Of a stretch of 64,000 nt of DNA, positions 1 through 8,727 are shown piece by piece. This stretch comes from DATDDB01 sp035260545. GTDB lineage: Bacteria; Pseudomonadota; Gammaproteobacteria; Burkholderiales; Gallionellaceae. Location: positions 1-64,000 of the forward strand of contig DATFUZ010000024.1 in assembly GCA_035260545.1 (NCBI GenBank). Direction: 5' to 3'. Position 1 is the first letter of the stretch. Each line of letters begins with the position of its first letter. The notes beneath the pieces are model-generated. The model saw only the letters and a program-made list of their open reading frames with translations, searched no databases and was not told where the DNA came from. The translations under genes were made by a program, and so were the position numbers.

Positions 1-95
1 TGGCCCCACTCCTTCCCATCCCGAACAGGACAGTGAAACGACTTTGCGCCGATGATAGTGTACATTCGTATGTGAAAGTAGGTCATCGTCAGACT
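1..95 (+). rRNA. rrf: 5S ribosomal RNA, 3' portion
   Basis: The window opens inside a 5S rRNA. The segment with cccatcccgaacagg, then gatgatagtg and the closing gtaggtcatcgtcaga, matches the conserved loops and 3' arm of bacterial 5S RNA. About the first 20 bases lie outside the window. The exact 3' end is judged by eye and could be off by a few bases. A terminator follows at once, so this is the last gene of an rRNA operon that enters from the left. Confidence 0.93.
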
Positions 96-110
96 CCTTC
101 AAAACAGAAA

Positions 111-136
111 AGCCCAACCCAGTGTTGGGCTTTTTT
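111..136 (+). terminator. Rho-independent terminator of the rRNA operon
   Basis: AGCCCAAC and GTTGGGCT form an 8-bp stem with a short loop, followed by a run of T. It sits about 15 bases after the 5S gene. Confidence 0.9.
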
Positions 137-225
137 GTTTGCAGCGTTCAATATCCCAAGAATCAGGTGGAAGAATTTCGGGAGTTGGCCGATACTTCGC
201 GCGGTGCCTGACCTGGGAGTGGCAA

Positions 226-1119
226 ATGGATGTCGGCAGTTTCATAAGGTTGTTCAGCCTTGCGGCGATTTGGGGCGCGGCCTTTCTCTTTACGCGTATC
301 GGCGCGCCGGCGCTGGGGCCCGTCATCCTCATCGAGGCGCGCGTGGGGCTGGCCGCCCTGTTCCTCGCCGCCGTGGCTTTGCTGATGCGACGGCGGCTAA
401 ACGTAGCGACGAACTGGAAGCACTACCTTATCCTGGGGGGACTCAACGGTGCGCTGCCATTCCTTCTGTTTGCCTTCGCTGCGCAAACGCTATCGGCCTC
501 CGTGCTGTCGGTGATGAATGCGACCGCCCCCATCTGGGGTGCGGCGATCGGCGCGGTATGGGCACGCCGTCAGCCGGATATGCGCACACTGTTCGGTCTG
601 CTGCTGGGCATTAGCGGAGTGGCAATGGTGGTGGGCGTGGATTATGCGGTGACCCTGCACGGCGCCATGCTGGCCATTGCGGCCGCGCTGCTCGCGCCTC
701 TTTCCTACGGCATCGCCACGCATTATGCAAAGTCCGCGCCGGTGGTGGACGGATTCTCGAATGCGCACGGCAGCATGTGGGCGGCCAGCCTCATGCTGCT
801 GCCAGCCCTGCCCTTCGCCGGCACCGCGGGCAACCATGGCATCGGCCTCGTGCTCGCGGTGCTTAGCCTGGGCATAGTCTGCACCGGCATCGCCTTCCTG
901 CTCTACTTCCGGCTGGTCAGGGACATCGGCCCCACCGGCGCGCTGACCGTAACCTTCCTGATACCCGCCTTCGGCATCCTGTGGGGCCATGTGTTCCTGG
1001 GCGAGCCGGTCAGTGCAGGCATGATCGCCGGGTCAGGTATCATTATTCTCGGCACCGTGCTGGTGGCCGGATTCAATCCCGCTGCAATCGTGCGCCGCCT
1101 GCTGCGAAACGGCACCTAG
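226..1119 (+). CDS. EamA/DMT family transporter
   Basis: A 297-residue inner-membrane protein with about ten hydrophobic segments arranged as two repeated halves. This is the usual build of EamA (drug/metabolite transporter) permeases, which mostly export metabolites or amino acids. The N-terminal stretch LAAIWGAAFLFTRIG is a family hallmark. The reading frame stays open back to 139, but the ATG at 226 is preferred: a GGGAG ribosome site lies at 215-219, and the first membrane segment follows directly. The gene stands alone after the rRNA operon and converges with the polyphosphate kinase gene. The substrate cannot be read from sequence. Confidence 0.9.
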   Translation: MDVGSFIRLFSLAAIWGAAFLFTRIGAPALGPVILIEARVGLAALFLAAVALLMRRRLNVATNWKHYLILGGLNGALPFLLFAFAAQTLSASVLSVMNATAPIWGAAIGAVWARRQPDMRTLFGLLLGISGVAMVVGVDYAVTLHGAMLAIAAALLAPLSYGIATHYAKSAPVVDGFSNAHGSMWAASLMLLPALPFAGTAGNHGIGLVLAVLSLGIVCTGIAFLLYFRLVRDIGPTGALTVTFLIPAFGILWGHVFLGEPVSAGMIAGSGIIILGTVLVAGFNPAAIVRRLLRNGT

Positions 1120-1138
1120 CCGGCGCTGCCCGGCTGCC

Positions 1139-2617
1139 TCAGCGCATTGCGGCCTCGATCTGCTGGCACAGGGTCTTGAGTACCTTGATGCGCGCAAAGT
1201 TCTTGTCGTTCGCTTCGACCAGCACCCAGGGCGCAATCTCGGTGCTGGTGCGATCCACCATGTCGCAAGCGGCAAGCTGGTAATCGTCCCATTTCTCGCG
1301 GTTGCGCCAGTCTTCACCGGTTATCTTGAAGCGTTTGAACCCGACCTCTTCGCGCTCCTTGAAGCGGCGCAATTGTTCTTCCTTGGTGACGGCCAGCCAG
1401 AATTTCACCAGCACGGTGTTGTTCTCGACGAGCTGCTCCTCGAAGTCGTTAATCTCGCTATACGCCCGCATCCAGTCATTTTCCGGACAGAAACCTTCGA
1501 CCCGCTCCACCAGCACGCGGCCATACCAGGAACGATCGAAGATGGTGACCCGGCCGCGGCGCGGGATGTGGCGCCAGAAGCGCCAGAGATAGGGCTGTGC
1601 GCGCTCCTCCTCGGTGGGTGCGGCAATCGGGATGATGTGGCAGTAGCGCGCATCCAGCGCGCCGGTAACGCGGCGGATCGCACCACCCTTGCCGCCGGCA
1701 TCGGAGCCTTCGAACACCACGATCAGCGACATCTTCCTGAACCGGGGATCGCGCGTCAGCAGATTGAGCTTGCCCTGATATTTCTCCAGCGCCGCATCGT
1801 AGCCTTTCTTGCTCAGCTTCTGCGACATATCCAGCATGTCCAGCACATCCACCTTGTCGATGGGCTCCAGCAGCGGCGCGACATTGGGTTGCGCGGGCGT
1901 GGCGGGGTGGTCCAGGCGGTTGCGAATGGCATCGAGCAGTATCCTGCCGACCGTCATGCCGCGGTAGCGCGGGTCGGAGCCTTCGACCACGGTCCACGGC
2001 GCCTCGCCGGTGCTGGTCTCGCGCAAGGTCATTTCCGATACCTTGCGGAACTTGTCGTAGAGCTTGAACCGCTCCCAGTCGGTATCGGTCACCCGCCACC
2101 GCGTCTTGGGATCCTTTTCAAGGGATTTAAGGCGTTTGCGCTGGGCGTCTTTGGACAGGTGGAACCAGAACTTGAGGATTAGCGCGCCCTCGTCGGTGAG
2201 CATCTTCTCGAAGTGGTTGATCTGTTCTATGCTCTGCGCGAGTTGCGCCGCCCTGGTCTTGCCCATCACGCGCCGGACGATGGGCTCGGTGTACCAGGAG
2301 CCGAAGAAAATGCCGATCTTGCCCTTCGGCGGCAGGGCACGCCAGAAGCGCCACATTCGCGGGCGCTCCTTTTCCTCATCGGAGGGCTCGCCCATGGCGT
2401 GCGCCTGCATATGGCGCGGATCCATCCATTCATTGAGCAGGTTGACCGTCTCGCCCTTGCCCGCGCCGTCCACGCCGCCGATCAGGAGGATCACCGGAAA
2501 TTGGGCATTCTGCGCCAAGTCGTATTGGGCATTCAACAGGGCCTCGCGCAGCGCCGGCACATCGGCGTCGTAGGTCTTCTTGTCGATCTTGTGGCCCAGT
2601 TCTGCTGACTCGAACAT
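1139..2617 (-). CDS. pap: Polyphosphate:AMP phosphotransferase (two-domain PPK2)
   Basis: A 492-residue protein built from two PPK2 domains in tandem. This is the arrangement of class II PPK2 enzymes, which make ADP from AMP and polyphosphate. Each half carries a P-loop-like motif: GGVDGAGKGE in the first and FEGSDAGGKGG in the second. WRFWRALPP and WRFWRHIPRRG are matching lid-region motifs. Several N-terminal codons precede the chosen ATG, but an AAGGAGGT ribosome site seven bases ahead of 2617 fixes the start at MFESAEL. The stop of sixA lies 16 bases upstream, so the two are probably co-transcribed. Likely role: nucleotide energy balance using polyphosphate stores. Confidence 0.93.
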   Translation of the reverse strand: MFESAELGHKIDKKTYDADVPALREALLNAQYDLAQNAQFPVILLIGGVDGAGKGETVNLLNEWMDPRHMQAHAMGEPSDEEKERPRMWRFWRALPPKGKIGIFFGSWYTEPIVRRVMGKTRAAQLAQSIEQINHFEKMLTDEGALILKFWFHLSKDAQRKRLKSLEKDPKTRWRVTDTDWERFKLYDKFRKVSEMTLRETSTGEAPWTVVEGSDPRYRGMTVGRILLDAIRNRLDHPATPAQPNVAPLLEPIDKVDVLDMLDMSQKLSKKGYDAALEKYQGKLNLLTRDPRFRKMSLIVVFEGSDAGGKGGAIRRVTGALDARYCHIIPIAAPTEEERAQPYLWRFWRHIPRRGRVTIFDRSWYGRVLVERVEGFCPENDWMRAYSEINDFEEQLVENNTVLVKFWLAVTKEEQLRRFKEREEVGFKRFKITGEDWRNREKWDDYQLAACDMVDRTSTEIAPWVLVEANDKNFARIKVLKTLCQQIEAAMR

Positions 2618-2633
2618 GATGACCTCCTTGGTT

Positions 2634-3077
2634 TCAGAGAAAATCCGGAGAAATGGCCAGGCGCAGGGCGGCATTGCCACCGCCACGGTTGTCCAGCCAC
2701 CACACTGCGCCTTTCTTGATGCTGAACGAGATGTCGAAATCCGCCATCACCAGCGCGGCGACTTCGCCCAGACAGGGCTGATGGCCCACCACCAGCACGC
2801 AGCCCTTGTGGTCCGGCCAGCCCGCGGCCTCCAGCACGGACATGGCGCTGCTGCCCGGCCCGACGGCAGGCTCGGTTTCGAAATGCCTGGTCAAGGCCTG
2901 GGCGGTCTGCTGCGTGCGCACGGCCGGGCTCACCACGATGCGGGTATGCTGGGGCAGCCGCGGGCGCAGGAAATCGGCCATCTTCGCGGCCTGCCTTTCA
3001 CCCTTGGCGGTCAGCCGCCGCTCCATGTCGGGCATCCCGTCCTCCGCCTCGGCGTGGCGCCACAAGATCAGCTCCAT
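2634..3077 (-). CDS. sixA: Phosphohistidine phosphatase SixA
   Basis: A 147-residue histidine phosphatase. The catalytic RHAEAED motif lies at the N-terminus (MELILWRHAEAED) and the second active-site histidine is in VVGHQPCL. Length and order fit SixA, which removes phosphate from histidine on phosphotransfer proteins such as the nitrogen-related NPr in enterobacteria. The frame is open further upstream, but the ATG at 3077 gives the standard SixA start. It is first in a probable operon with the polyphosphate:AMP phosphotransferase. Confidence 0.9.
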   Translation of the reverse strand: MELILWRHAEAEDGMPDMERRLTAKGERQAAKMADFLRPRLPQHTRIVVSPAVRTQQTAQALTRHFETEPAVGPGSSAMSVLEAAGWPDHKGCVLVVGHQPCLGEVAALVMADFDISFSIKKGAVWWLDNRGGGNAALRLAISPDFL

Positions 3078-3171
3078 GATTCCATCCCTGCACGAATTGG
3101 CCTGCATAAGGATATACCCTACGGCCCGCCATTTCCATATGCCGGATGCCGAGCGGCGCACGCCCAAATGC

Positions 3172-3177
3172 TATAAT
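3172..3177 (+). promoter_or_regulatory. Candidate -10 box for argS
   Basis: TATAAT lies 26 bases ahead of the argS start codon. No good -35 box is visible at the expected distance, so this is a weak call. Confidence 0.35.
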
Positions 3178-3203
3178 GCTGCGCTCTGATCAGGTATTCT
3201 GCA

Positions 3204-4886
3204 ATGACCACCGCACTACTGAACTTTAAACACCATCTGACCGAACTCTTCACGCAGGCGCTCGGCGCAATCGCGCCGGAAGCCGGGGTCACGGTCCTCA
3301 TCGAGCGTCCCAAGCTGGCGGCGCACGGCGACTATGCCTGCAACCTGGCAATGCAGTTGTCCAAACAACTGCGCAAATCACCGCGCGAGATCGCGCAGGC
3401 GCTGATCGCCGCCCTGCCCCCGTCCGATGTCGTCGAAAAGGTCGAGATCGCGGGCGCCGGCTTCATCAACGTATTCATCACCCGCGCCGCCAAGCAGGGC
3501 GTGGTGCATGGCGTATTGCAGGCCGGCGCGGGCTACGGTCACGTGCACGCCGGCGGCGGCCGCAAAGTGCAGGTCGAATTCGTATCGGCCAATCCCACGG
3601 GCCCGCTGCACGTAGGCCATGGCCGGGGTGCTGCGGTGGGCGATTGCCTGTGCCGCGTGCTGCATGCAGCGGGCTGGCAGGTGACGCGCGAGTTCTACTA
3701 CAACGACGCGGGGCAGCAGATCGACAACCTTACCCGTTCGGTGCAGTTGCGCTGCAAGGGGCTGACTCCGGACGACCCCTCCTGGCCCGAGGACGAGTAT
3801 CGCGACGAGTACATCGTCGACGTGGCGCAGGCCTACATGGCGAAGGAAGCCGTCGAAGCCGACGACCAGCACATCACGGGCAAGGGTGATGCGGATGATG
3901 CCGAGGCGATCCGCCATTTTGCCGTTGCCTACCTGCGCCGCGAGCAGGACATGGACCTGCGCGCATTCGAGGTGGAATTCGACGTGTTCTCGCTGGAATC
4001 GGCACTGTATGCGGAAGGCAAGGTTGAAGAGACCGTGAACGCGCTGGTGGCCAGCGGCCACGCCTACGAGCAGGACGGCGCGCTGTGGCTGCGCACCACC
4101 AGCTTCGGCGACGACAAGGACCGCGTGATGCGCAAGCGCGAGGGCGGATACACCTACTTCGTGCCCGACGTGGCCTATCACCTGGAAAAGTGGCGCCGCG
4201 GTTTCGTGCGCGTGGTCAACGAGCAGGGCTCGGACCACCACAGCACCATCACCCGCGTACGCGCGGGTCTGCAGGCGCTAAACGTCGGCATCCCCCAGGG
4301 CTGGCCGGAATACGTCCTGCACCAGATGGTGACCGTGATGAAGGGGGGCGAGGAGGTCAAGATCGCCAAGCGCGCCGGCAGCTACGTCACCCTGCGCGAC
4401 CTCATCGACGAAGTGGGCTGCGACGCCACCCGCTACTTCCTGGCGGCGCGCCACCCCGACTCGCAACTGGTGTTCGACATCGACGTTGCCAAGGAGCGCA
4501 GCATGGAAAACCCGGTGTACTACATCCAGTACGCCCATGCGCGCATCAGCAAGATCCTGTTCGACTGGGGTGGCGAGCACAAGAGCCTGCTAGACGCCGA
4601 CGTCGCTCTCCTGTCCGGCGAGGCTGATGCGGCGCTGCTGCAGGAGATGATAGATTTCCCGCAAGTGGTTGAAACCGCCGCGCAAGAACTGGCGCCGCAC
4701 CTCATCGCCGTCTACCTGAAGAGCGTGGCGGCAGCTTTTCACAGCTACTATAATAGCGGCGAAAACCGGATCCTGGGCGAGGATCCCAAACTGACGCTGG
4801 CGCGGCTGGCGCTGATCGCCGCTGTTGCCCAGGTCATTCGCAACGGCCTGGCGCTGCTGGGGGTATCGGCCCCGGAAAAGATGTAA
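3204..4886 (+). CDS. argS: Arginyl-tRNA synthetase
   Basis: A 560-residue class I aminoacyl-tRNA synthetase that charges tRNA-Arg. It has the N-terminal ArgRS additional domain (about residues 1-90) and the HIGH-type motif in NPTGPLHVGHGRGA near residue 135. The catalytic core runs through KRAGSYVTLRDLIDEVG, and the C-terminal anticodon-binding domain (DALR type) ends near residue 560. Full length, with an ATG start near a TATAAT. The next gene, a SPOR protein, starts 81 bases later and is probably read through from here. Confidence 0.97.
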   Translation: MTTALLNFKHHLTELFTQALGAIAPEAGVTVLIERPKLAAHGDYACNLAMQLSKQLRKSPREIAQALIAALPPSDVVEKVEIAGAGFINVFITRAAKQGVVHGVLQAGAGYGHVHAGGGRKVQVEFVSANPTGPLHVGHGRGAAVGDCLCRVLHAAGWQVTREFYYNDAGQQIDNLTRSVQLRCKGLTPDDPSWPEDEYRDEYIVDVAQAYMAKEAVEADDQHITGKGDADDAEAIRHFAVAYLRREQDMDLRAFEVEFDVFSLESALYAEGKVEETVNALVASGHAYEQDGALWLRTTSFGDDKDRVMRKREGGYTYFVPDVAYHLEKWRRGFVRVVNEQGSDHHSTITRVRAGLQALNVGIPQGWPEYVLHQMVTVMKGGEEVKIAKRAGSYVTLRDLIDEVGCDATRYFLAARHPDSQLVFDIDVAKERSMENPVYYIQYAHARISKILFDWGGEHKSLLDADVALLSGEADAALLQEMIDFPQVVETAAQELAPHLIAVYLKSVAAAFHSYYNSGENRILGEDPKLTLARLALIAAVAQVIRNGLALLGVSAPEKM

Positions 4887-4967
4887 CGGCAAAGATGTAA
4901 CAGCGGAAATTTGACAGTATGAATGCGATGGCGCCGGAGACACTGGATTTGGTGAGGAAACTCAAGC

Positions 4968-5552
4968 ATGGCAAATAACGGCCGCAAGCGGTCAGGGGAA
5001 ACCGACAACAGCTCGCTGATCCTCGGCATCCTGATCGGCATGGTGCTCGGCCTGCTGGTGGCCGGCGCGGTGGCATGGCACCTCGCGAGCCGCCCCAAGG
5101 CATTCACGCTCAAGGACGAGGCACCACATGTGGCGGCGGCGCCCAAGGTGGCGCCCGCCGCGCCGGCGCATGCAGAGCCCGCTTCCGGCGTGAATGGCAA
5201 TGGCAAGCGCTTCACCTTCTACGAGATCCTGACCGACAAGAATCATCCTCCCGCCAATGTCGGCCCTGCGCCGGGCGGAAAGACTGTCGCAGCAAGCAAG
5301 GCTGCCGCGGGAAGCGCCTACTTTCTCCAGGCTGGCTCCTTTGCCAAGCCGGATGAAGCGGATCGGCTGAAGGCCAAGCTGGCCATGATGGGCATGGAGG
5401 CCACGGTGCAGCAGGCTGACGTTCCCGGCAGGGGAACCTACTACCGCGTGCGCCTGGGGCCATACAGCAACACCGACGAAATGCACAAGGCAAACGCCAC
5501 GCTTAAACAGAACGGCATCACCAACGCCGCCCCGGTACGCGCCACGCGCTGA
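4968..5552 (+). CDS. SPOR-domain membrane protein, FtsN-like
   Basis: A 194-residue protein with a short basic cytoplasmic tail and one membrane helix (about residues 17-40, LILGILIGMVLGLLVAGAVAW). An Ala/Pro-rich linker follows, then a C-terminal SPOR domain from about residue 115 (AYFLQAGSFAKPDEADRLKAK). SPOR domains bind denuded septal peptidoglycan, and this topology is that of FtsN-like division proteins. A GAGGA ribosome site precedes the ATG. In many betaproteobacteria such a gene sits between argS and dsbA, as here. Assignment as true FtsN is inferred. Confidence 0.88.
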   Translation: MANNGRKRSGETDNSSLILGILIGMVLGLLVAGAVAWHLASRPKAFTLKDEAPHVAAAPKVAPAAPAHAEPASGVNGNGKRFTFYEILTDKNHPPANVGPAPGGKTVAASKAAAGSAYFLQAGSFAKPDEADRLKAKLAMMGMEATVQQADVPGRGTYYRVRLGPYSNTDEMHKANATLKQNGITNAAPVRATR

Positions 5553-5579
5553 CCCACACCCCGCTCGATAGGAGAAGAC

Positions 5580-6188
5580 ATGAAGTTGATTCGCAAGATA
5601 TTTGCAGTATTGACGATCCTGCTCGCGACCAATGCGTATGCCGCACCCGACTATTCGCTGCTGATCCCGCCCCAGCCCACGCACAGCGGGAAGAAGATCG
5701 AAGTACTGGAATTCTTTTTCTATGGCTGCATCCACTGTTTCCATCTCCACCCCTACCTGGAGAAGTGGGAACAAACCATGCCCAAGGACGTCAAGCTGGG
5801 TTTCGTACCCGTGCATTTCAACCCGAGCTGGGAACCCATGGCCTATACCTATTACGCGCTGAAGGCGATGGGCCAGCAGAAGCGACTTGATGGCAAGCTG
5901 TATGATGCGCTGAACCAGGCGCGCCTGCCGCTGTTCGACATGAATGCCATTGCCGATTTCGTGGCAAAGAACGGCGTGAACCGTGACGAGTTCGTGAAAT
6001 ACTACCAGTCCTTCTCCGTGCAGAACGAAGTGGACAACAGCGGCCAGATGACCTCGGCCTATCAGATCGAGGGTACGCCCACCCTGGTAGTGGAAGGCAA
6101 ATACATCATCAGCGGCCTGGAGCCGCCCCAGATGATAGAAGCCCTGAACCAAGTTATTGCCAAGGTGCGCCGGGAGACCGGCAAGTAG
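5580..6188 (+). CDS. dsbA: Thiol:disulfide interchange protein DsbA
   Basis: A 202-residue periplasmic oxidase that introduces disulfides into exported proteins. It has a cleavable signal (MKLIRKIFAVLTILLATNAYA) and a thioredoxin fold. The active site is FYGCIHC at residues 50-53, with the cis-proline in EGTPTLVVEG near residue 165. The usual DsbA dipeptide is Pro-His; here it is Ile-His, which should change the redox potential of the pair. An AGGAGAAGAC ribosome site precedes the ATG. An SDR gene begins two bases after the stop codon. Confidence 0.93.
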   Translation: MKLIRKIFAVLTILLATNAYAAPDYSLLIPPQPTHSGKKIEVLEFFFYGCIHCFHLHPYLEKWEQTMPKDVKLGFVPVHFNPSWEPMAYTYYALKAMGQQKRLDGKLYDALNQARLPLFDMNAIADFVAKNGVNRDEFVKYYQSFSVQNEVDNSGQMTSAYQIEGTPTLVVEGKYIISGLEPPQMIEALNQVIAKVRRETGK

Positions 6189-6190
6189 CG

Positions 6191-6949
6191 ATGCATGTCG
6201 TCATTACCGGTGCCTCCAGCGGCATCGGCTTGGCCCTGGCGCGGCACTACCTCGAGGCGGGCGCGGTGGTTGCGGCCTTCGCCCGGCGCGCTGAGTTGCT
6301 CGAGCAGTTGTCCGCGCAATACCCCGGACGCGTGCACACCAGTGCGCTGGACGTGCGCGACGCTGCGGCGCTGCAGCAGGCGGCGCAAGCCGCCATTGCG
6401 CGCTTCGGTCCGCCCGACGTGGTCATCGCCAATGCGGGCGTGAGCCACGGCACCGTTACCGACGACGCGGCGGACGAAGATGTGTTTCGCGACATCATGG
6501 ACATCAACGTCCTCGGGATGGTGAAGACCTTCCAGCCGTTTCTGGCCGGCATGCGGGAGGCGCGCACCGGAACGCTGGTGGGCATCGCCAGCGTCGCGGG
6601 GTTTCGCGGTCTGCCCGGATCGGGCGCGTATTCGGCTTCCAAGGCGGCGGCCATCGCCTACCTTGAGGCGTTGCGCGTGGAATTGCGCGGCAGTGGCGTC
6701 AGGGTCGTGACCATCTGCCCCGGCTACATCCGCACGCCTATGACGGCAAGCAACCGCTTCCATATGCCGTTTCTGATCGACGCAGACGACGCGGCGCGCC
6801 GCATGGCGCGGGTGATCGAACAACGGCGGTCATTCGTGGTCATACCCTGGCAGATGGCGATTGCCGGCAAGGTGCTGAGCTGGCTTCCCAACTGGGTTTA
6901 CGATCCCCTGTTCAGCCGGGTGCCGCGCAAACGGCGGCGGACGGCCTGA
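6191..6949 (+). CDS. SDR family oxidoreductase
   Basis: A 252-residue classical short-chain dehydrogenase/reductase. It shows the cofactor motif TGASSGIG near residues 6-13, the NAG motif (VIANAGVSHG), and the catalytic Ser and Tyr-x3-Lys in SVAGFRGLPGSGAYSASK. The gene starts two bases after dsbA, with its GGGAG ribosome site inside the dsbA 3' end, so the two are translated from one message. The substrate is unknown. Confidence 0.92.
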   Translation: MHVVITGASSGIGLALARHYLEAGAVVAAFARRAELLEQLSAQYPGRVHTSALDVRDAAALQQAAQAAIARFGPPDVVIANAGVSHGTVTDDAADEDVFRDIMDINVLGMVKTFQPFLAGMREARTGTLVGIASVAGFRGLPGSGAYSASKAAAIAYLEALRVELRGSGVRVVTICPGYIRTPMTASNRFHMPFLIDADDAARRMARVIEQRRSFVVIPWQMAIAGKVLSWLPNWVYDPLFSRVPRKRRRTA

Positions 6950-6974
6950 GCCAAAAGCGGAGAATGCATACAGC

Positions 6975-7331
6975 ATGAACATGATCACGCAGCCCCTCGT
7001 CATCACGGTGGTGATGCTGGTGTTTTCCAATCTGTTCATGACGTTTGCATGGTATGCGCATCTCAAGAACCTGCTGTCATCGCCGTGGTATGTGGCGGCG
7101 CTGGTAAGCTGGGGGATAGCGCTGTTCGAGTACCTGCTGCAGGTGCCGGCAAACCGCATAGGCTACGGCACGCTCAGCCTAGGCCAGTTGAAGATTTTGC
7201 AGGAAGTGATTACGCTTTCGGTTTTCGTGCCCTTTTCCGTACTATACATGGGCCAGCCGCTCAAGCTCGACTACCTCTATGCGGCGGTATGCCTGACGGG
7301 AGCGGTGTTTTTCATATTTCGCAGTGCCTGA
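6975..7331 (+). CDS. DMT family protein (DUF486)
   Basis: A 118-residue membrane protein with four hydrophobic helices. The conserved run NLFMTFAWYAHLKNL and the ending YLYAAVCLTGAVFFIFR are typical of the DUF486 family, small relatives of the drug/metabolite transporter fold. It starts 25 bases after the SDR gene and probably shares its transcript. No substrate can be suggested. Confidence 0.88.
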   Translation: MNMITQPLVITVVMLVFSNLFMTFAWYAHLKNLLSSPWYVAALVSWGIALFEYLLQVPANRIGYGTLSLGQLKILQEVITLSVFVPFSVLYMGQPLKLDYLYAAVCLTGAVFFIFRSA

Positions 7332-7414
7332 TATCGCCTTGCTCCCGGCATGGCGGCCGCGCCGCCAAGCCCGGCGGCATTTTCAAGTGGTAAAATACAA
7401 ACGAAAGGATCATC

Positions 7415-7711
7415 ATGAAATGCCCTGTTTGCTCTGCTGAACTCGAGCCCGGTGCGATTCAGTGCCCCGCATGCGGCGCCGTGCAGCGGGTGGAGCGCAC
7501 GCCAGTCGGCGTCGTCACAGGCTGGCTGGGAATCGTCTCCGCCGTACTGACCGGAATGATCGTCATCGGCCTGATCGTGCTGATTGTCACAGGTGTGAGC
7601 CTCAAGGGTTTCCCGTGGATACTGGTGATCATCGGTGGTATTTTGACCGGCGGCTTCCTGGGGTATTCCCGCAAAACCCGGCACCTAGCCTGGCACGCGC
7701 GCGACGAGTGA
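7415..7711 (+). CDS. Zinc-ribbon membrane protein
   Basis: A 98-residue protein. The N-terminus is a double CxxC zinc ribbon (CPVCSAELEPGAIQCPACG, residues 3-21). Two membrane helices follow (about 32-57 and 64-82) with a short basic tail. AAAGGA lies just before the ATG and a TAAAAT box lies about 25 bases upstream, so it may have its own promoter. The function is unknown; such proteins are common and poorly described. Confidence 0.8.
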   Translation: MKCPVCSAELEPGAIQCPACGAVQRVERTPVGVVTGWLGIVSAVLTGMIVIGLIVLIVTGVSLKGFPWILVIIGGILTGGFLGYSRKTRHLAWHARDE

Positions 7712-7827
7712 GCGCGGCGGCACGCTGGATTGTGACGGGCGGATTGGGTATGCTGTACGCGCATCCACAGCGCCGGGTCCGCGGCGCAGGGAAGGCCCCG
7801 CACCTGTAACCACTTGGGATTGAGATC

Positions 7828-8544
7828 ATGAACGACCAAGCCAAATTACCGCCTTCGCTACTGCCCGAACTATGGAACTCCAAGGAGGCGTGGCGTGTAT
7901 TCGGCATCATGTCCGAATTCGTCTCCGCAACCGATCGCCTGAACGTCATCAAGCCGGCGGTGAGCATCTTCGGCAGCGCGCGCACCCATCCCAGCCATCC
8001 CTATTACCGGCGCACCGAGGAGATTGCGCGGCTGCTGTCCGACGCGGGATTCTCCGTCATTTCCGGCGGCGGACCGGGCATCATGGAGGCGGCGAACAAG
8101 GGCGCGTTCTACGGCAAGTCGCCCAGTGTCGGCCTCAACATCCAGTTGCCGCACGAGCAGCACAGCAACCCCTACCAGAACATCAGCCAGACCTTTCAGC
8201 ATTTCTTTGCGCGCAAGGTGATGTTCGTGAAATTCGCTGTCGCCTATGTGGTGATGCCCGGAGGCTTCGGCACGCTGGACGAACTGATGGAGTGCCTGAC
8301 GCTGGTACAGACCGGCAAGACGCGGCGCATCCCCATCATCCTGGTATATGGCGACTACTGGAAGGGGCTGGTGGACTGGATACGCGGCACGCTGCTCGCC
8401 GAGAGCATGGTCAATCCGGAAGACATGGACCTGATCCAGATCATCGACGACCCGCAGGCGGTAGTCAATTCGATCTTCAAGCACTACGAGACCCGCGGTT
8501 TCGAGCCTTCGGCGGCGGAACGCGAGATGCAGCTCAATCTCTGA
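7828..8544 (+). CDS. LOG family protein (TIGR00730 Rossmann fold)
   Basis: A 238-residue protein of the LOG/TIGR00730 family, nucleoside-5'-monophosphate phosphoribohydrolases that release cytokinin-like bases or degrade AMP-like nucleotides. The signature PGGFGTLDE lies near residue 148, and the companion motif SGGGPGIMEAANKGA lies near residue 78. The long form with an extra N-terminal segment is common in proteobacteria. The gene appears to stand alone. The exact substrate (AMP or a modified AMP) cannot be read. Confidence 0.9.
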   Translation: MNDQAKLPPSLLPELWNSKEAWRVFGIMSEFVSATDRLNVIKPAVSIFGSARTHPSHPYYRRTEEIARLLSDAGFSVISGGGPGIMEAANKGAFYGKSPSVGLNIQLPHEQHSNPYQNISQTFQHFFARKVMFVKFAVAYVVMPGGFGTLDELMECLTLVQTGKTRRIPIILVYGDYWKGLVDWIRGTLLAESMVNPEDMDLIQIIDDPQAVVNSIFKHYETRGFEPSAAEREMQLNL

Positions 8545-8648
8545 GCGCGTGCGGAACCGGCCCGCGTTCGGCGCCCCCATAGTACCGTTCCGGCGCGGGC
8601 GAGCCCTTGGTATACTTGCACATCTCATTCTCATTCCCCGGAGAACGC

Positions 8649-8726
8649 ATGAATCGCTATTCGGCGCATTGCGCGCGATCGCTCCACGGCCCGGCGCCGC
8701 TCGCCGGCCTGCGCGGGATCTTGTGA
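8649..8726 (+). CDS. Possible 25-residue leader ORF upstream of ubiJ
   Basis: A 26-codon frame starting MNRYSAHCARS ends one base before the ubiJ start codon. A CCGGAGA ribosome-like site is five or six bases ahead of its ATG, and a GGTATACTT box lies about 40 bases upstream. Its stop abuts the ubiJ start, which would couple translation. It resembles no protein I recognise and may be only a chance frame in the ubiJ leader. Confidence 0.3.
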   Translation: MNRYSAHCARSLHGPAPLAGLRGIL

Positions 8727-8727
8727 G

